Source of the DNA: Truepera sp965215315
GTDB taxonomy: Bacteria > Deinococcota > Deinococci > Deinococcales > Trueperaceae
Assembly: GCA_965215315.1 (NCBI GenBank)
Contig: CBDCDB010000008.1
Coordinates: 3,844,001 to 3,908,000 of the forward strand
DNA length: 64,000 nt
Reading direction: 5' to 3'
The notes under the pieces were generated by a model. It worked only from the letters and a program-made list of their open reading frames with translations, was not told the origin of the DNA and made no database searches. Of this stretch, positions 47,184 to 55,797 are shown piece by piece; within the stretch, counting starts at the first letter, position 1; every line of letters starts with the position of its first letter. Made by a program: the position numbers and the translations under genes.

Positions 47184-48203
47184 ATGTTTGGTTCCGAAAT
47201 CCTCGGCGTTTCTCTCGGACTCATCTTGGTTTATTTGCTGCTCAGTCTCATCGCGTCCGCGGCTACGGAGATCATCGAGGCATGTCGCAAAAAGCGTGCC
47301 AGCGACCTCGAGCGTGGAGTCCGAACGCTTCTAGCAGATCCTTCTGGTCGCGGCTTAACACAAAGGCTCTACGAACATCCCCTAATCGCAAGCCTAACTT
47401 TGGGAACTTATGAACCTCAAAAGATCAAAAATGGACGCTATAAAACGGGCTCCGACTTACCGTCTTATATCCCTTCACGCAACTTCGCGCTCGCCTTGCT
47501 GGATCTCTTCATACCAGTTACTGACGCCCGACAGGCCGACAAGGCGGAAGCGCCAGAAGCGTTTAAGCCTCTGAAGCAAACAGTTTCTACGATTGATAAC
47601 GCCTACATCAAAAAGGTGTTCGGTAGCTTTATCAGCGTCGTAGAAGATGATGTCGATAAGCTGCGCGTGGAAGTTGAGGCTTGGTACGACAGTGGAATGG
47701 ACCGTGTGGCAGGCTGGTATAAACGTTACGCACAGTGGGTGACGCTAGCTGTCGGGCTCACTATTGCTGTTGCTATCAACGCTGACACGATTGCTATAGG
47801 CACTAGCCTCACGCAAGATGAGGCGACCCGTAACGCCATGCTCGGGATCGTCGCGGACTATGCAGCGCACTTACAAGCGAATAGTGATGTGGGGGCGACG
47901 CCCGCATCCGGTCAGGAGGCTGCTATAGACAGATCATCGGCTTCTCTCACAAACGATGAGTTAGTTGTTTACCTGAATAACCTTAAGAGAGTTGGTTTAC
48001 CACTCGGTTGGAATACGGCGGATCCACGCACCTTTCCTGAAGATATTGGTGGGTGGGCGCTTAAGATACTTGGCTGGTTTATCACTGCACTCGCCGTGTC
48101 GCTCGGCGCACCATTCTGGTTCGATCTACTCAACAAATTTATGATCGTTCGCTCGACTGTCAAACCTTACGAGAAGCGCCCGGCAGAAGCGCCGGTAGGA
48201 TAG
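47184..48203 (+). CDS. Membrane protein with conserved EAWYDSGMDRVAGWYKR motif
   Basis: 339 residues. N-terminal helix (about 5-27), a soluble segment (28-175), a helix near 185-205 after VEVEAWYDSGMDRVAGWYKR, another soluble stretch, and a C-terminal helix (about 295-315). I recall similar proteins of unknown function with this WYDSGMDR motif in many bacteria; no enzyme activity is assigned. AAAGG lies before the ATG. It follows the peroxidase on the same strand after 222 bp with no gene between, so a functional link is possible. Confidence 0.72.
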   Translation: MFGSEILGVSLGLILVYLLLSLIASAATEIIEACRKKRASDLERGVRTLLADPSGRGLTQRLYEHPLIASLTLGTYEPQKIKNGRYKTGSDLPSYIPSRNFALALLDLFIPVTDARQADKAEAPEAFKPLKQTVSTIDNAYIKKVFGSFISVVEDDVDKLRVEVEAWYDSGMDRVAGWYKRYAQWVTLAVGLTIAVAINADTIAIGTSLTQDEATRNAMLGIVADYAAHLQANSDVGATPASGQEAAIDRSSASLTNDELVVYLNNLKRVGLPLGWNTADPRTFPEDIGGWALKILGWFITALAVSLGAPFWFDLLNKFMIVRSTVKPYEKRPAEAPVG

Positions 48204-48367
48204 TGCTAGCGACAAGGCAATGCGTATCTATGTTGGCTCGCACGGTTTCTTTCTCTCCAGGTGCCGCTTCAGCAAACCGCTTTGCCTGCTTATGGGTAAA
48301 GCGTCCTTCGGCCCAATTACAGCATCACGCCTTCGCTTGACGGTATTGACAGATTGTCGAGGTGTCC

Positions 48368-48718
48368 ATGTCGGTCACTATACCTTCTCATAGCTACGAA
48401 CTCATTACCGAGTTAAGCCGTGAACTTAAGCTAAATGCAAGGCAGGTCGGGGAACTCCTTGATATCCATCCCCGCACTTTGCAACGACGTCAAGAGACTG
48501 GTTTGCTCGAGGAAGCTGAACTTCTTAGAGCACAGATGTTAGACGAAGCCTTCAGGTTGGCAACGACGGCTTTTCACGACAATGCCAAGGCGCGGAGCTG
48601 GCTTTTTTCGGAAGTCGCCACCCTGGGTTTTGAACGTCCGGTAGATCAACTTAAAACGATCCGCGGTTACGAGCGCGTCAAGAACCTCCTCGGGCAGATC
48701 GTCTTCGGGGTGTACTAG
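48368..48718 (+). CDS. Xre/MbcA/ParS-type antitoxin (DUF2384)
   Basis: 116 residues from the ATG at 48368 (an in-frame GTG at 48362 is an alternative). N-terminal HTH (LSRELKLNARQVGELLDIHP, RTLQRRQETGLL) and the C-terminal DUF2384 toxin-binding part (AKARSWLFSEVATLGFERPV, DQLKTIRGYERVKNLLGQIV). Blocks the RES toxin active site and normally autorepresses the operon. Its TAG stop abuts the toxin GTG with no gap, which is usual for this module. The reading frame is intact. Confidence 0.9.
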   Translation: MSVTIPSHSYELITELSRELKLNARQVGELLDIHPRTLQRRQETGLLEEAELLRAQMLDEAFRLATTAFHDNAKARSWLFSEVATLGFERPVDQLKTIRGYERVKNLLGQIVFGVY

Positions 48719-49214
48719 GTGCGCGTTTGGCGCATCTATGATCACGGAGCCGCTTACGCCTTACGTCCAGACTTCGGTCTCTTTGATGGGCAAGGCGCTG
48801 CGCTGTACCCGGGTCGGTGGAACACAGTAGGCATCAAGATGGTTTACACCTCGGGGTCGCCCGCACTCGCCATGCTCGAAATCCTGACCAAACTCAATCC
48901 TGCTGCTTTCGGTGTCCGTATGGCTGTCGAGGTAGACGTACCTAGCGACGCTCTCACTTCAAGATGCTGCACCAGTAATGTTGGGTCACCTCCTAGGAGG
49001 TGAAGATAACGACACGCAGGCATACGGAAGTAGCTGGATTACAGGAAGGCAAAGCCTGGTTCTCAAGGTACCTTCAGCCACGCTGCCCATTTCAAGTAAC
49101 TATCTCATTAATCCGCTTCATCCGCAGGCAAAACAGCTTAGGGCGATCCGGCAAGTCGAAGTCACGATGGATCCGCGGCTCGTTCGCAACTTCGGAGCTG
49201 ACGGCGACAGGTAG
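48719..49214 (+). pseudogene. RES-domain toxin, frameshifted
   Basis: Starts with GTG at 48719: MRVWRIYDHGAAYALRPDFG. RES motifs: YPGRWNTVGIKMVYTS (Arg), and AMLEILTKL (Glu). After SDALTS a one-base insertion near 48960 changes the frame; the rest (EDNDTQAYGSSWITGRQSLV, LKVPSATLPISSNYLINPLH) continues in the next frame to a stop at 49214. Intact RES toxins are NAD+ phosphorylases or NADases that deplete NAD+. As sequenced the toxin is dead while its antitoxin survives. Confidence 0.85.
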
Positions 49215-49239
49215 ATGCTGCTCTCGTTACGCTTCCATG

Positions 49240-50592
49240 AGGAGACCCGAGTTGTCAAGCCCCCGTAGTGAAGTCATAAAGGTGAAGAGGTTTCTTGCCA
49301 CGCTTCCATACGCACTCGGTAAGGTGCAGGCTGGGGTCCGGCTGGTGGGTGCTGCTATCTCAACATCGGCTTGTAAAGCCAAGCGCATTGCCGCAGTCAC
49401 CCGACTAGGGCGTGAACCACTTCTAAAACAGCGTGTGGCCGACGGTATCGGTTTTAAGTACCCGTCTAAGCGGCTTTTGCTAACGCCTTGTCGGCGTTGC
49501 GTAGCGGTTCGTAGACTTCCTGGGTAAGCCAGAGGCGGTGAGCAGCACCGCCAGCTTACGAGCAACCGCGACGATAGCGCGCTGCTTCGCAAACCCACCG
49601 CCACCGGCCTCGTAGGGTCACCGTGCCGCCTGAGGTCGCAGTCTGGCCCGAAGGGGCCGAGCAGGTAGTGCGCGGATTGAACAAGCAGTCGCCGTAAGCC
49701 CTCGTCGCCCCGTTTACTGATGCGCAGCTTTACATCCCTATCCCCGGACTGCTTCTGCCCTGGGGTCAAGCCTAAGAACGCGCCGACGTCTTGGCTCTTC
49801 CTAAACCGCGACGGGTTCTCAAGGGTCAACACGAAGGTGAGCGAGGTGATGGCACCCACGCCGGTGACTTGACGTAGTACGTTTGTTTCCGGGTAGGTTT
49901 CCTTCCCCAAGACCTTGATGCGCTTCTCCATCACCGAAATCTGCTCGCTCACCTTCTCGATGATAGTCAACACCGGTTCAAGTGCTGCCAGCAGCGCTTC
50001 CGGAACGACGGCGCGAGCTTTTCTGGCGAAGGTGCGCGTGCTGCACACCGGCAACCGCGCGCCGAAGGCTTTGACGCTGCCCCGGACATGATTGACGAGC
50101 CCGATGCGGCTGCCGACCAGCGCGTCGCGGGAGCGGATCAGCGCTAGATGCGCTTGCGCGTCCCTGCTGCGGTGCTAGATGGGTGAAAGCAGCTTTGGGT
50201 CGAAGCGGGCCAGTCTTGCCAGCTTTTGTGCGTCTAGCTTGTCGCTCTTCCGGTCGCCACCGTAGACCAGCCGCACTTTGCGAGCATTAGCGACTAGCAC
50301 TTCGTGACCAAAACTCTCCAAAAGGCGGCTGATCCAAGGAGAGTGCGTCCCAGTTTCGATGGTGATGAGCGTGGCGGGCTGACTCGCGAAGAACGTCTCT
50401 AGACAGCTTGCCCTAGTAGCGACCCGCTTTTCTTTAATGACCTCGCCGGTGTTGGCGTCGAACACGCAGGCGTACGAGAACTTGTCTCCTAAATCTAAAC
50501 CGACGATCTGCTTGTGTTTCATCGTTACTCCCCTTTCTAGGCGACTGCCGCCTCTAACTGAGCGTACTTACATTAGATAGGGGGTCTCCTCA
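49240..50592 (-). mobile_element. IS110-family element (approximate ends), decayed
   Basis: Lies directly beyond the RES toxin. GAGGAGACC near 49238-49246 and GGTCTCCTC near 50583-50591 form an inverted pair close to its edges. IS110 elements usually lack real inverted repeats, so the edges are uncertain. Confidence 0.65.
49490..50522 (-). pseudogene. IS110 transposase with in-frame TAG and a frameshift
   Basis: N-terminal DEDD (RuvC-like) domain MKHKQIVGLDLGDKFSYACV with Asp, Glu in TIETGTHSPW and DRKSDKLDAQKLARLARFDP. After LLSPI a TAG stops the frame, but HRSRDAQAHLALIRSRDALV follows in the same frame. The C-terminal Tnp domain VTGVGAITSLTFVLTLENPS with LGLTPGQKQSGDRD is present. Near 49625 a frameshift moves the end (FAKQRAIVAVARKLAVLLTA) to another frame, stop at 49490. 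Confidence 0.85.
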
Positions 50593-50626
50593 TCCCATCT
50601 CGATAACTACTGTGGTGGAGTACTAG

Positions 50627-50733
50627 AGGCTATCTCAAAAACCCCTGACGGCTTTCGTCCGTCAGGGGTTTGACCGAGCTAGGCGAGTAAGATTAGACGC
50701 TCTCAGTCTGAAAAATCATTTTTGAGATAGGTT
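50627..50733. mobile_element. 107-bp MITE with IS5-like ends, flanked by CTAG
   Basis: Ends AGGCTATCTCAAAAA (left) and TTTTTGAGATAGGTT (right) resemble the ends of the 830-bp IS5-type element (AAGCCATCTCAAAAA). CTAG lies on both sides (50623-50626 and 50734-50737). No coding capacity. The right CTAG is also the stop codon of the metal permease (TAG on the minus strand). Confidence 0.82.
50640..50674. terminator. Bidirectional terminator hairpin inside the MITE
   Basis: CCCCTGACGG pairs with CCGTCAGGGG around CTTTCGT, with A5 before and TTTG after. It should terminate transcripts from the mnt operon (minus strand, T5 after the stem) and to a lesser degree plus-strand ones. Confidence 0.8.
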
Positions 50734-51630
50734 CTAGCCAGCTTCCGGTGTAGCCTGCACTGCGGTTCGCCGTACGGTGCGCCGCGTCCGCGCCCGCGCC
50801 ACCAGGCCGCGCTTGGGGCCGAACGCCAACGCTGCGAAAAAGAGCAGCGCCTGCGTCACCACGATGCAGCCGCCGGTCGAGGCGTCCAAGTAAAAGCTGG
50901 CGTAGACGCCCGTCACACTCGCCAGCACCGCCGCGCCGACGGACAAGCCGAGCATCCGGTCGAAGCGTTCGGTCAGTAGATAACCGGTGGCACCGGGCGT
51001 AATCAGCATAGCGATAGCCAAGATTAAACCGACCGATTGCAACGCCGCCACTACTGTCAGCGTCAGCAGCGCCAGCAGCGTGTAGTACAGCACCGTCGTA
51101 TTCAGGCCAATCGCCTTGGCGTGGTTGGGGTCGAAGCAGTACAGCATCAGGTCGCGCCGCAACACCAGCGCCACCACCAGCGCGATGCTCCCCGAAACCA
51201 GCGTTTGAATCAGGTCGCGCTGCTCGATACCGAGCGCGTTGCCGTACAGGATATGCATCAGGTGAACGTCACTCGGCGTGCGAGACACCAGAATCAGACC
51301 CAGCGCGAAGAAGCCCGTAAAAACCAGACCGATCACGGCGTCTTCTTTAATTCGTGAGCGCTGCTTGACCCAGCCGATGACTGCCGCGCTAGTCATACCT
51401 GAAACGAACGCGCCGATGGGGAGCGGAATGCCGAGGATATAGGCTAACACCACGCCCGGCAAAACGGCGTGCGAGAGCGCGTCGCCCATCAGCGCCCAGC
51501 CTTTTAAGATCAGGTAACACGACAAGACGGCGCTGACCACGCCGACGAAAGCGCTGACGCCTAACGCCGTTTGCATAAACGAGAACTGAAAGGGCGTCGC
51601 CAGCCAGCTCCAGATTTGTTCAAAAATCAC
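50734..51630 (-). CDS. Manganese/zinc ABC transporter permease (second permease)
   Basis: 298 residues with about eight hydrophobic helices, ABC-3 family. GWALMGDALSHAVLPGVVLA is the family signature; FDPNHAKAIGLNT and STGGCIVVTQALLFFAALAF also conserved. GTG start overlaps the stop of the paralogous permease. Ends ATPEAG with the TAG stop inside the CTAG target duplication of the MITE, so the C-terminal end may have been reshaped by the insertion. Confidence 0.92.
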   Translation of the reverse strand: MIFEQIWSWLATPFQFSFMQTALGVSAFVGVVSAVLSCYLILKGWALMGDALSHAVLPGVVLAYILGIPLPIGAFVSGMTSAAVIGWVKQRSRIKEDAVIGLVFTGFFALGLILVSRTPSDVHLMHILYGNALGIEQRDLIQTLVSGSIALVVALVLRRDLMLYCFDPNHAKAIGLNTTVLYYTLLALLTLTVVAALQSVGLILAIAMLITPGATGYLLTERFDRMLGLSVGAAVLASVTGVYASFYLDASTGGCIVVTQALLFFAALAFGPKRGLVARARTRRTVRRTAVQATPEAG

Positions 51631-52592
51631 GATTGGCTCCCTTGGGTTGTGCTTGTTGAAACACGCGTAGGCGGGTTTGTAGAAGCAGAACGCCGTATCA
51701 TCCGGCGGCTAAGCGCTTGTGCCAGTAAGCCGCGCTTTGGCGCGACAGCTAGCACGACAATGAATACTAGCGATTGAGCAAATACAATGCAACCGCCCGT
51801 CGAAGCGTTTAGATAGTAGCTGGCGTAGATACCGACGATGCAGGAGAATACGCTGACTGCAACCGCCAGTAGCAACATCCGGTCGAAGCGGTCGGTCAAC
51901 AAATAGGCGATTGCGCCCGGTGCCACCAGCATCGCCACCACCAGCACGATGCCGAGCGTTTGCAGCGCCACAACCGTTGTCAGACCCAACAAGAGCAGCA
52001 GCAACCAGTTCAAGCGGCCCGTGTTCAGGCCGATAGCTTGCGCGTGGTTGGGGTCGAAGCAGTAGAGCAGCAGGTCGCGCCGAAAGACCAGCACCAAAAC
52101 GAGGGTGATGACGCCGACGACCAGCGTCTGCACCGCGTCGGCGTCGGCGATGCCCAGCAGATTACCGAACAAAATACTGTTGATACCGAGTTGCGGCGGC
52201 AGGTAGCCGAAGGTTGCGTAAATCCACTCGGCTAGTCTCGGAACCATGCTGACCAGCACCAGGCCGAACCCGAAAAAGGCCGTAAAGACGATACCGATCA
52301 CCGCGTCAGCGCGGAGGCGGGTGTTGTTCTCGGTCCAGCCGATCAGAAAGACCGCTGCCAGCCCGGAAACCAGTGCGCCGATACCGAACGGGACGCCCAC
52401 CAGGTACGCCAGCACGACGCCCGGCAGTACCGAATGCGACACGGCGTCGCCCATGAGCGACCAGCGCTTGAGCGTGACAAAACACGACAGCACCGCGCTG
52501 ACCACGCCGACCATCATGCCGACGCCGAGCGCCTTGACCATAAATTGGTACTGAAACGGATCGAAAAGCCAATGTCCGATACTCTCTAACAT
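51627..52592 (-). CDS. Manganese/zinc ABC transporter permease (first permease)
   Basis: 321 residues, ABC-3 family: RWSLMGDAVSHSVLPGVVLA, FDPNHAQAIGLNT, ASTGGCIVFAQSLVFIVVLA. Clear paralogue of the downstream gene, so the importer probably uses a permease heterodimer as in SitABCD/MntABCD. Overlaps the next gene by four bases and lies 2 bp after the ATPase stop. Remarkably free of CTCGAG, unlike neighbours. Confidence 0.92.
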   Translation of the reverse strand: MLESIGHWLFDPFQYQFMVKALGVGMMVGVVSAVLSCFVTLKRWSLMGDAVSHSVLPGVVLAYLVGVPFGIGALVSGLAAVFLIGWTENNTRLRADAVIGIVFTAFFGFGLVLVSMVPRLAEWIYATFGYLPPQLGINSILFGNLLGIADADAVQTLVVGVITLVLVLVFRRDLLLYCFDPNHAQAIGLNTGRLNWLLLLLLGLTTVVALQTLGIVLVVAMLVAPGAIAYLLTDRFDRMLLLAVAVSVFSCIVGIYASYYLNASTGGCIVFAQSLVFIVVLAVAPKRGLLAQALSRRMIRRSASTNPPTRVSTSTTQGSQS

Positions 52593-52594
52593 CG

Positions 52595-53431
52595 CTACCG
52601 CTCCACCGGGAATTGGGGTTCACCCTGAGGCGCACGCTGCGCTGCGCTGTTCGCGCCAAGATGCGCCTCGAGCGCCATCTCTTTACCCTGATCACTGTTA
52701 AAAACCAGGTGGCTAAAGACGCCGCCGTAGGTTTTGGCGATGTTTTCAGGTGTGAAGGTGGTCTCGAGCGGCCCATACGCAAGTACGGTGCGGTTAATCA
52801 GCGCCACTTCATCGCAGAACGACTCGATGGAGGCCAGGTCGTGCGTACAAATGACAATGGTGCGGCCTTCGTCACGCAGTTCACGCAGCAGCTGGATCAT
52901 CGCCTCTTCAGTTTTGGCGTCGATACCGGCAAACGGCTCGTCTAAGATCATGACCTGCGCGTCTTGTGCGAGGGCCCGGGCTAAAAAGGCGCGTTTACGC
53001 TGCCCACCTGAAAGCTCGCTGATCTGACGGTGACGAAACTCGGTCATGTTGACGCGCTCCAAGCTCTGCGTGACGGCGACCTTGTCGGCGGCGCGGGGCG
53101 TGCGGAGGATGTTCATAAACCCGTAACGGCCCATCATCAGCACGTCCTGCACGCTGACCGGAAAGTTCCAGTCAACTTCTTCAGCCTGCGGCATATAGGC
53201 CAGATAGCCACTCTTCTGGGCTTTTTTGACCTCATCCCCACTGATCAGCACGCGTCCGGTCGTCGGTTTTAGAAAGCCCATAATCGCCTTGAACAAGGTG
53301 GATTTCCCGGCACCGTTGGTACCGACGAACGCACAGACCGCGCCTTGCGGCACGACTAAGTTGGCGTCTTGCATGGCTACAAACCCGTTGTAGTCAACTG
53401 TGACCGATTCTACTTTAATCGCTGGTTCCAT
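52595..53431 (-). CDS. Manganese/zinc ABC transporter ATP-binding protein
   Basis: 278 residues. Walker A GTNGAGKS (37-44), signature LSGGQRKRAFLARAL, Walker B VMILDEPFAG and H-loop CTHDLAS. Drives uptake of Mn2+ (or Zn2+/Fe2+) with the two permeases and the binding protein. Separated from the binding protein gene by 230 bp that contain dispersed repeat copy C. Confidence 0.94.
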   Translation of the reverse strand: MEPAIKVESVTVDYNGFVAMQDANLVVPQGAVCAFVGTNGAGKSTLFKAIMGFLKPTTGRVLISGDEVKKAQKSGYLAYMPQAEEVDWNFPVSVQDVLMMGRYGFMNILRTPRAADKVAVTQSLERVNMTEFRHRQISELSGGQRKRAFLARALAQDAQVMILDEPFAGIDAKTEEAMIQLLRELRDEGRTIVICTHDLASIESFCDEVALINRTVLAYGPLETTFTPENIAKTYGGVFSHLVFNSDQGKEMALEAHLGANSAAQRAPQGEPQFPVER

Positions 53432-53570
53432 AATCTCCTCTTTTACCTCTGCTGCCTTGTCAGACTAATAAATATACACGTGTAAGCCCCAACCTCTTTT
53501 GGAGAGGCTAGGGGTCGTGGTAGAACATGGATACGCGCCAAGCTTGTGTACTCTCAGCATTTTTATAGAA

Positions 53571-53653
53571 GCTTGCTATCAGCATCATCGTAGAATGTAT
53601 GTGCTGGTCAGCAAAACTTAAACTGAGAGCGTCCCTGACCAGATGATACCTGC
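53571..53653. repeat. Dispersed imperfect-palindrome repeat, copy C
   Basis: Ends in CCAGATGATACCTGC, identical to the terminus of the other copies; its left end GCTTGCTATCAGCATCATC is diverged. Sits between the binding protein and the ATPase, where it could influence differential expression of the operon. Confidence 0.55.
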
Positions 53654-53661
53654 TGTCTCTA

Positions 53662-54588
53662 TTAGCGCGAGGCCAAAGCTGCATTTTTGTAGGCGTTGAC
53701 GACCGAATCGGTGTTGTATTTAAGCATATCCAGGTAGGTCGGTGCGTCGCCGTCAAGAGCAGTTAGCGAATCAACATACAGCGTGCCGGAAAATGCTGCG
53801 CCGGTCTCGTTGGCCACTTGCTCCATCGCTTTGGCGTTAACGGTACTTTCGCAAAACACGACAGGGATTTCGTCTTGTCGTACCCGGTCGATGACCGAAG
53901 CGACCTGCTGAGGCGTACCTTCCTGGTCGGAATTGATCGCCCACAGGTAGATTTCTTTCATACCGGCGTCGCGGGCAAAGTAGCTGAACGCACCCTCACA
54001 CGAGACCAGCGCCCGCTGATTTTCGGGAACGGCGCTAAGCTGTTGTGTGAGCTGATCCTGCAAAGGCTGGAACTGGGCGATATATTCTTCGGCGTTGGCG
54101 TTGTACTTCTCTTCATTTGCTGGGTCAAGCTCGACAAACGCTTTGCGGATGTTCTCAACATAGATTTTGGCGCTCGAGAGCGACATCCAGGCGTGCGGGT
54201 TGGGCTTATCCTGATATGGCCCTTCAGCAATCGAGATCGGCTCTATGCCCTCACTAACCACCACGGTCGGGACATCCCTGACCGACCCCATAAATTTTTC
54301 AAACCAGCGCTCTAAACCGAGGCCGTTATCTAAAATTAGATCGGCGCTCTGGGCGCGCACAATGTCACTCGGTGTCGGCTCGTAGTCGTGGATTTCGGCA
54401 CCGATTTTGGTGATTGAATCGACGATAAGCGCGTCGCCAGCAACATTTTCGGCGATATCGGCAATGACGGTAAAGGTTGCTAGAACACGTTTGGGTTCTG
54501 TATCGGTTTGGGCTGATGCTATAGGTAGGGTCGCAGCTAGTAACGAAAGACTAAAAATGGCTACAGCCAAGTAGGTACGGCTAAACAT
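53662..54588 (-). CDS. Manganese/zinc ABC transporter substrate-binding lipoprotein-like protein
   Basis: 308 residues, cluster A-I (ZnuA/MntA) family. Signal peptide ending ASAQT without a clear lipobox Cys, so it may be free. Metal-site residues: His in AEIHDYEPTPSD, His in PHAWMSLSSAKIY, Glu in SCEGAFSYFARDAGM and an acidic residue in CESTVNAKAM. The His/Glu set suits Mn2+ or Fe2+ more than Zn2+ (no His-rich loop). GAGGAG before the ATG. First gene of the importer operon. Confidence 0.93.
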   Translation of the reverse strand: MFSRTYLAVAIFSLSLLAATLPIASAQTDTEPKRVLATFTVIADIAENVAGDALIVDSITKIGAEIHDYEPTPSDIVRAQSADLILDNGLGLERWFEKFMGSVRDVPTVVVSEGIEPISIAEGPYQDKPNPHAWMSLSSAKIYVENIRKAFVELDPANEEKYNANAEEYIAQFQPLQDQLTQQLSAVPENQRALVSCEGAFSYFARDAGMKEIYLWAINSDQEGTPQQVASVIDRVRQDEIPVVFCESTVNAKAMEQVANETGAAFSGTLYVDSLTALDGDAPTYLDMLKYNTDSVVNAYKNAALASR

Positions 54589-54891
54589 ACGCTTTTTCTC
54601 CTCTAGGTTCGTGCTTGATGTAAAAACGAGATTGCCAATACAGGAATCCCTACGCTCTTTCTGCAGTATAGCTACGCGTTAAAAAAATGTCAACGCAAAC
54701 TTAACTTACTTCTTAGTTGCACCTAAAATATTGTGAAGCTGTTGATGAGTTAGTGGCGTAACCACCGACTGAAATGGTTACGACTTTAATGGCGAATGCG
54801 CCGACTCAGGTGCGCCTATTAGGTATTAGGTACGTGCAGATGCTGGAAAACACACCTGGTCAAACAAGTACTGGGTTCGTGATCACCTCGT
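54589..54891. other. Region between mnt operon and its regulator gene
   Basis: Contains the operon promoter; AACTTAACTTACTTCTTAGTT near 54697 is a loosely dyad sequence that may bind the regulator. A hairpin CGTAACCA / TGGTTACG (54757-54782) could end the regulator transcript. No coding frame is supported. Confidence 0.35.
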
Positions 54892-55569
54892 TCAAGCACG
54901 CTGCCCGCTATTTTCCCCTTCGATGTGCCCGGCCAAGTCTGCGGAGAGTGCCAACTTGCCGTTTGGGCTGACGATATGAAACAGCTTGCCGAACGGTTCG
55001 ATAGCCTCGACAGCGAGCACTACCCCGGGTTTAACGCCTAAGTTGGAAAGGTAACTCAGCACTTCACTCTCCTGACTTGAAATACGGTTGACACGGAGTT
55101 TTTCACCAACTTTAAGACTGGCTAAGGGTTCACCGACGCGCTCCGGCAGCGTCCCGTCGGCTGCCGGAATCGGGTCGCCGTGTGGATCAAACGCGGGTTG
55201 CGCCAGCTTCTCAGCGAGCCGCTCGGTAAAGCGTTCGGTCATCGTGTGTTCCATCAGCTCGGCTTCGTCATGAACTTCGTCCCAGCTGTAGTCGAGATAG
55301 TCGATCAAGAACGTTTCGATAAGCCGGTGACGACGCAGCAGGCGCAGCGCTTCTAGCCGCCCCACTGAGGTCAGCTTCGCGCCGTAGTAGCGCTCGTAGG
55401 TGACAAAGCCGAGTTTTGCCAGCTTACCCAACATACCCGTCACTGAGGGCGCTGTGACATTTAGATGCTCTGCTAACGCTTTGGTGCTGATGCTCTCTTC
55501 TTCAGCGAGCACCCAGATCGCTTTGAGGTAGTTACCTACCGAATCGGACAAGAGTGCAGATTTAACCAT
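54892..55569 (-). CDS. DtxR/MntR-family metalloregulator with FeoA-like domain
   Basis: 225 residues from the ATG at 55569, preceded five bases upstream by TAACAT, the leaderless pattern. Winged helix (NYLKAIWVLAEEESISTKAL, VTAPSVTGMLGKLAKLGFVT), dimer/metal domain (RHRLIETFLIDYLDYSWDEV, EAELMEHTMTERF, with H, E and M/C-type ligands) and a C-terminal SH3/FeoA domain (KVGEKLRVNRISSQESEVLS). Represses metal uptake genes when Mn2+ or Fe2+ is plentiful. Placed between the ABC importer and mntH, its likely targets. Confidence 0.93.
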   Translation of the reverse strand: MVKSALLSDSVGNYLKAIWVLAEEESISTKALAEHLNVTAPSVTGMLGKLAKLGFVTYERYYGAKLTSVGRLEALRLLRRHRLIETFLIDYLDYSWDEVHDEAELMEHTMTERFTERLAEKLAQPAFDPHGDPIPAADGTLPERVGEPLASLKVGEKLRVNRISSQESEVLSYLSNLGVKPGVVLAVEAIEPFGKLFHIVSPNGKLALSADLAGHIEGENSGQRA

Positions 55570-55715
55570 GCCTAATGTTAGCATAAGCGGTAAGGCTTAC
55601 ACTTTGCCGCTAACTTACTCGCTGTTCCCATTTCGTCTCTAAGGCTGTTGGGGAAGGGCGTTTTACGGTCTTGAGGCACGGTAATGCACAGGTTGTCAAG
55701 ATGGTTTGAAAACGG

Positions 55716-55745
55716 TTGACAAGGGCTATTTGTAAAGCTTAGAAT
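55716..55745 (+). promoter_or_regulatory. mntH promoter
   Basis: TTGACA (55716-55721), 18-bp spacer, TAGAAT (55740-55745): a good housekeeping promoter 52 bp before mntH. Confidence 0.65.
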
Positions 55746-55755
55746 TTTTATTTTA

Positions 55756-55770
55756 CAAGGCTAAACCTTG
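55756..55770. promoter_or_regulatory. Candidate metalloregulator operator
   Basis: CAAGG-CTAAA-CCTTG, an inverted repeat just downstream of the mntH -10 box, where a repressor would block initiation. AAGGCTTA at 55592-55599, before the regulator gene, shares its half. Assignment to the DtxR-type protein is inferred. Confidence 0.5.
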
Positions 55771-55797
55771 CCTAATTCAGCAAATAGGTGAGTCCGA

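Noticed and set aside
46958..47413. Frame starting inside the end of the peroxidase gene and running into the membrane-protein gene
   Set aside because: No ribosome site, no family resemblance, and it overlaps 230 bp of a clearly coding gene in another frame.
49227..49527. Plus-strand frame continuing from the RES toxin into the IS110
   Set aside because: It is antisense to the IS110 transposase C-terminus and outside the RES domain.
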